A stretch of 17,230 nucleotides of DNA from positions 1-17,230 of the forward strand of contig CAJVCK010000014.1 of the NCBI GenBank assembly GCA_910595805.1. The letters run 5' to 3'. The notes beneath the pieces are model-generated. The model saw nothing but the letters and a program-made list of their open reading frames with translations. It was not told where the DNA came from and did no database searches. Shown here piece after piece: positions 15,063 through 17,230 of the stretch; the stretch's first letter is position 1; every line of letters starts with the position of its first letter. This DNA comes from an uncultured Candidatus Thioglobus sp. GTDB lineage: Bacteria > Pseudomonadota > Gammaproteobacteria > PS1 > Thioglobaceae. The position numbers were made by a program, and so were the translations under genes.

Positions 15063-15272
15063 ATGATGCCAGGACCGTTTGAACTAATTATCATCTTAGT
15101 AATCGTGCTATTGCTATTTGGCGGTAAACGCTTAAAAAATATTGGTGGCGACCTTGGTGGCGCTATCAAAGGTTTTAAAAAATCTATGAAAGAAAGTGAA
15201 GATAAAAAAATCGATAATAAAGATGATGTTATCGAAGCCAAAGTCGTTAAAAAAGAAGATAAAACTAAATAA
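15063..15272 (+). CDS. tatA: Sec-independent protein translocase subunit TatA
   Basis: TatA oligomerises to let folded proteins bearing twin-arginine signals cross the inner membrane. The 69 residues show a short N-terminal membrane helix (about residues 6-19), the Phe-Gly hinge followed by [20 protein letters not shown] (amphipathic helix) and a charged Asp/Lys-rich tail. AGGGGA at 15050-15055 supports the ATG at 15063; the next codon is also ATG. It is the first tat gene, 9 bp before tatB. Confidence 0.95.
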   Translation: MMPGPFELIIILVIVLLLFGGKRLKNIGGDLGGAIKGFKKSMKESEDKKIDNKDDVIEAKVVKKEDKTK

Positions 15273-15281
15273 CCTTAGCTT

Positions 15282-15569
15282 ATGTTTGATGTCGGTTTTT
15301 GGGAGTTTGCCTTAATTGGTGTCATTACTCTAATTGTAGTGGGCCCAGAAAGAATGCCAGCGATCGCTCGAAAGGCTGGCCAATATGTTGGCAAGGCTAA
15401 AAAATTCATTGCTAAAATTCAAGAAGACATTGGCGATGAGTTTGAGGCTGATAAACTCAAAGAGCACTTAAATTTAGAAGACAAAGACTCTAATATCGTT
15501 GAAATTTTTGAAGAGACAAAACAGTCTTTAAACGAAATCAAGCAAGACTCTAATACTAAAGATTCATGA
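15282..15569 (+). CDS. tatB: Sec-independent protein translocase subunit TatB
   Basis: TatB forms the substrate receptor with TatC. The start MFDVGFWE, including the conserved Glu8, the membrane helix at about residues 8-20 and VGPERMPAIARKAG are close to the E. coli protein and separate it from TatA. At 95 residues it is well short of E. coli TatB (171), because the long C-terminal tail is mostly absent. It overlaps tatC by 4 nt (ATGA). Confidence 0.95.
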   Translation: MFDVGFWEFALIGVITLIVVGPERMPAIARKAGQYVGKAKKFIAKIQEDIGDEFEADKLKEHLNLEDKDSNIVEIFEETKQSLNEIKQDSNTKDS

Positions 15570-16453
15570 CTGATCAGCGTACTAAAAAAGAAATGACTTT
15601 TGTTCAGCATCTGGTTGAATTGCGTGACAAGCTATTGCATTCAGTCATTGCTATTCTATTAATATTCATTGGTATTTTCCCATTTGCTAATGAAGTTTAC
15701 GGATTTATTGCAGCACCCATTATCAACGTCTTACCAACTGATACCAATATTATTGCAATTGGTGTTATATCTCCATTTTTAACACCACTAAAAATGGCAT
15801 TAATTTTTGCTGTGTATGCTGCAATGCCTTATCTACTTTATCAGATTTGGTCTTTTATTGCACCTGCCCTATACAAACATGAAAAACAAATGATAGTACC
15901 TTTAATAGTGTCATCTACTATCTTATTCTACGCAGGAATACTGTTTTCGTTCTACGTTGTTTTTCCCGTTATTTTTGGATTCTTGTCTGGCATTGGACCA
16001 AGTGTTGTTGATTTCACCCCAGATATTCAATACTACTTAGACTTTGTACTTAAAGTGTCTTTTGCTTTTGGTATAGCTTTTGAAGTGCCGATTGCCACCA
16101 TATTACTAATTATGTTTGGCGTTACAACGGTTGAAAATCTTAAGAAAAATCGCCCTTATGTAGTTATTGGTGCTTTTGTGCTTGGCATGCTACTGACACC
16201 GCCAGATATTATTTCACAGACTTTAATTGCCATTCCAATGTGGTTGTTATTTGAAGCGGGACTTATCTTTGCACCGATGTTTCAACGTAAAATACCTGAA
16301 CAGCCTACTGACAATGACAACAATCCTGACGATTCATCAAAATCAAAAAAAGAAGAAGATAGTAAGGATGAAGAAGAAGATTGGAGTGACGACGATTTAG
16401 ACGCCGAAATGGATAAGATTGACGAAGACTTTAAAAAGTTAGAAAAAGACTAG
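15566..16453 (+). CDS. tatC: Sec-independent protein translocase subunit TatC, with acidic tail
   Basis: TatC is the multi-spanning receptor for twin-arginine signal peptides. The protein has the N-terminal HLVELRDKLL, SPFLTPLKMA, the cytoplasmic loop FIAPALYKHEK (its Glu is part of the signal-peptide site), FEVPIA in a membrane helix, and six predicted membrane segments ending near residue 240. The unusual part is the tail: of the last 53 residues (from about 243), 24 are Asp or Glu, so the protein is 295 residues instead of the usual 250-260. The tail should be cytoplasmic. The gene ends one base from the end of the regulator on the opposite strand. Confidence 0.95.
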   Translation: MTDQRTKKEMTFVQHLVELRDKLLHSVIAILLIFIGIFPFANEVYGFIAAPIINVLPTDTNIIAIGVISPFLTPLKMALIFAVYAAMPYLLYQIWSFIAPALYKHEKQMIVPLIVSSTILFYAGILFSFYVVFPVIFGFLSGIGPSVVDFTPDIQYYLDFVLKVSFAFGIAFEVPIATILLIMFGVTTVENLKKNRPYVVIGAFVLGMLLTPPDIISQTLIAIPMWLLFEAGLIFAPMFQRKIPEQPTDNDNNPDDSSKSKKEEDSKDEEEDWSDDDLDAEMDKIDEDFKKLEKD

Positions 16454-16454
16454 A

Positions 16455-17039
16455 TCAGTCGAGCAATTCAAAAGCACTAATCACGCTTTCCGCTACATCG
16501 GCAATACGTTTATTTTTATCCATAGCCATCTTACGTAAAGATTGGTACGCTTCGTCTTCAGTAATATTTTTATGCTTCATTAGTAAGCCTTTGGCTTTTT
16601 CAACTGATTTTCGCTCCGAAAGCTGACTTCTTGTTGCATCAAGCTCATCCTTTAGGGCTTGGAACTCACGGAAACGCGCCATTGCCACATCAATAATTGG
16701 CTGAACACGATTTTCTTCAAGACCATCAACAATATATGCGTTAACACCTGATTTGATCGCAGAACTCGCCATTTCAGAATTTGACTCTTCAGTAAACATA
16801 ACAATCGGCCTAGGTTTGGTTTTATTAACGTCAGTTAAATTTGCAAACACTTCATTATCAGGAATATCAGCATTCACGATAACCACATCTGCATGCGTCA
16901 TCTCATTGCTTTCTTGTAGGTTTGAACTACTTTCCATACGACAGATTACTTCGTGACCTTGGTCTTGCAAGGCACGACGTAACATTGCCGATCGGCCCGT
17001 GTTCTTGTCAACTAAGATAATTTTTAATGCTATATTCAT
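16455..17039 (-). CDS. ANTAR-domain response regulator (NasT/AmiR type), atypical receiver
   Basis: This class binds paired RNA hairpins through a C-terminal ANTAR domain and prevents transcription termination, usually in nitrogen metabolism. The 194 residues show a receiver-like domain (1 to about 120: ILVDKNTGR, DVVIVNADIP, VMFTEES, AYIVDG), a helical linker (about 120-140), and an ANTAR domain (about 135-192: ERKSVEKAKGLLMKHKNITEDEAYQSLRKMA). The pattern VIV-x-x-D-x-P and YIVDG resembles NasT. At the expected phosphorylated Asp there is Asn56, so normal phosphorylation is doubtful. No nitrate or amidase genes are in the window, so the target is unknown. TATAAT at 17049-17054 may drive it with an extremely short leader. 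It may also be read through from the CBS gene 27 bp upstream. Confidence 0.88.
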   Translation of the reverse strand: MNIALKIILVDKNTGRSAMLRRALQDQGHEVICRMESSSNLQESNEMTHADVVIVNADIPDNEVFANLTDVNKTKPRPIVMFTEESNSEMASSAIKSGVNAYIVDGLEENRVQPIIDVAMARFREFQALKDELDATRSQLSERKSVEKAKGLLMKHKNITEDEAYQSLRKMAMDKNKRIADVAESVISAFELLD

Positions 17040-17048
17040 AACCGCATT

Positions 17049-17078
17049 ATTATACCTATAAAAATTTTAAGACGTCAT
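17049..17078 (-). promoter_or_regulatory. Possible promoter of the ANTAR regulator
   Basis: On the minus strand, ATGACG (17073-17078) and a perfect TATAAT (17049-17054) are 18 bp apart. The start of transcription would fall at about 17042, two or three bases before the ATG at 17039, giving an almost leaderless mRNA. The -35 lies within the last codons of the CBS gene. Confidence 0.4.
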
Positions 17079-17230
17079 ACACGACTTAAAAATAGCCCTA
17101 TGAACATCACCAATACTAACAATACCGACTAACTTACTCTTGTGAGTAACCGGGATTCTTCTGAACTTTCTAAGCCACATAGTGCTGGCCGCTTTTAAAC
17201 AAGGCATGTCCAGATCAATACTGGCGACAC
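17067..17230 (-). CDS. CBS-domain protein, C-terminal end (runs off the window)
   Basis: The last 53 codons are visible; the start is beyond 17230. They read as the end of a CBS domain: LKAASTMWLRKF, then RRIPVTHKSKLVGIVSIGDV, which is the typical strand-helix pattern closing the second half of a CBS pair. CBS pairs bind adenine nucleotides and regulate the proteins carrying them. What precedes the domain cannot be seen: a stand-alone CBS pair, an enzyme or a transporter are all possible. It lies 27 bp upstream of the ANTAR regulator in the same direction and could share a transcript with it. Confidence 0.85.
   Translation of the reverse strand, partial: VASIDLDMPCLKAASTMWLRKFRRIPVTHKSKLVGIVSIGDVHRAIFKSCMTS

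Overview
The window is a chromosomal segment of a gammaproteobacterium with a compact, AT-rich genome (by eye, GC in the upper thirties of percent). The evidence for the group is the tRNA-Tyr/tRNA-Gly/tRNA-Thr/tuf order, a Gor-type glutathione reductase very close to the enterobacterial one, the mraZ-rsmH-ftsL-ftsI block and hisIE next to tatABC. The gene content and tight packing would fit the SUP05/Thioglobus sulfur-oxidiser lineage or a thiotrophic symbiont. That placement is an inference and no marker here proves it. I see no insertion sequence, prophage, CRISPR array or integrated element.

Layout. Positions 1-750 (minus) hold a tRNA operon with a good promoter, in the order tRNA-Tyr(GTA), tRNA-Gly(TCC), tRNA-Thr(GGT), then the start of tuf, which runs off the window. 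A short malic enzyme (minus) and a lactate/malate-type malate dehydrogenase (plus) diverge from one 62-bp promoter region (804-3010). The quinone-type dihydroorotate dehydrogenase (minus) converges on mdh. A 475-bp gap follows. It carries the promoter of the division/wall cluster with three 10-bp repeats that look like MraZ boxes, a small leader hairpin and an unannotated 26-codon membrane ORF. Then come mraZ, rsmH, ftsL and ftsI (4627-8225). The cluster stops at ftsI, where dnaG lies in the opposite orientation and overlaps it.

From 10035 on: an LpxL-family acyltransferase divergent from dnaG, rpsO with a clear terminator, prfB without the usual programmed frameshift, gor, a secreted thermonuclease-like protein on the minus strand, the run hisI-hisE-tatA-tatB-tatC, and on the minus strand an ANTAR (NasT/AmiR-type) regulator preceded by the end of a CBS-domain protein.

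How the genes work together. Most are housekeeping: translation (tuf, tRNAs, rpsO, prfB), replication (dnaG), septal wall synthesis (mraZ-ftsI), malate metabolism, pyrimidine and histidine synthesis, thiol redox and Tat export. The points of interest are local. They are the small membrane ORF and operator-like leader ahead of mraZ, key residues replaced in otherwise well-conserved enzymes (acyltransferase HX4E to HX4M, PyrD catalytic Ser to Cys, regulator phospho-acceptor Asp to Asn, MDH cofactor Asp to Gly-Arg), and gene ends that meet or overlap at all four convergent junctions with no visible terminator.
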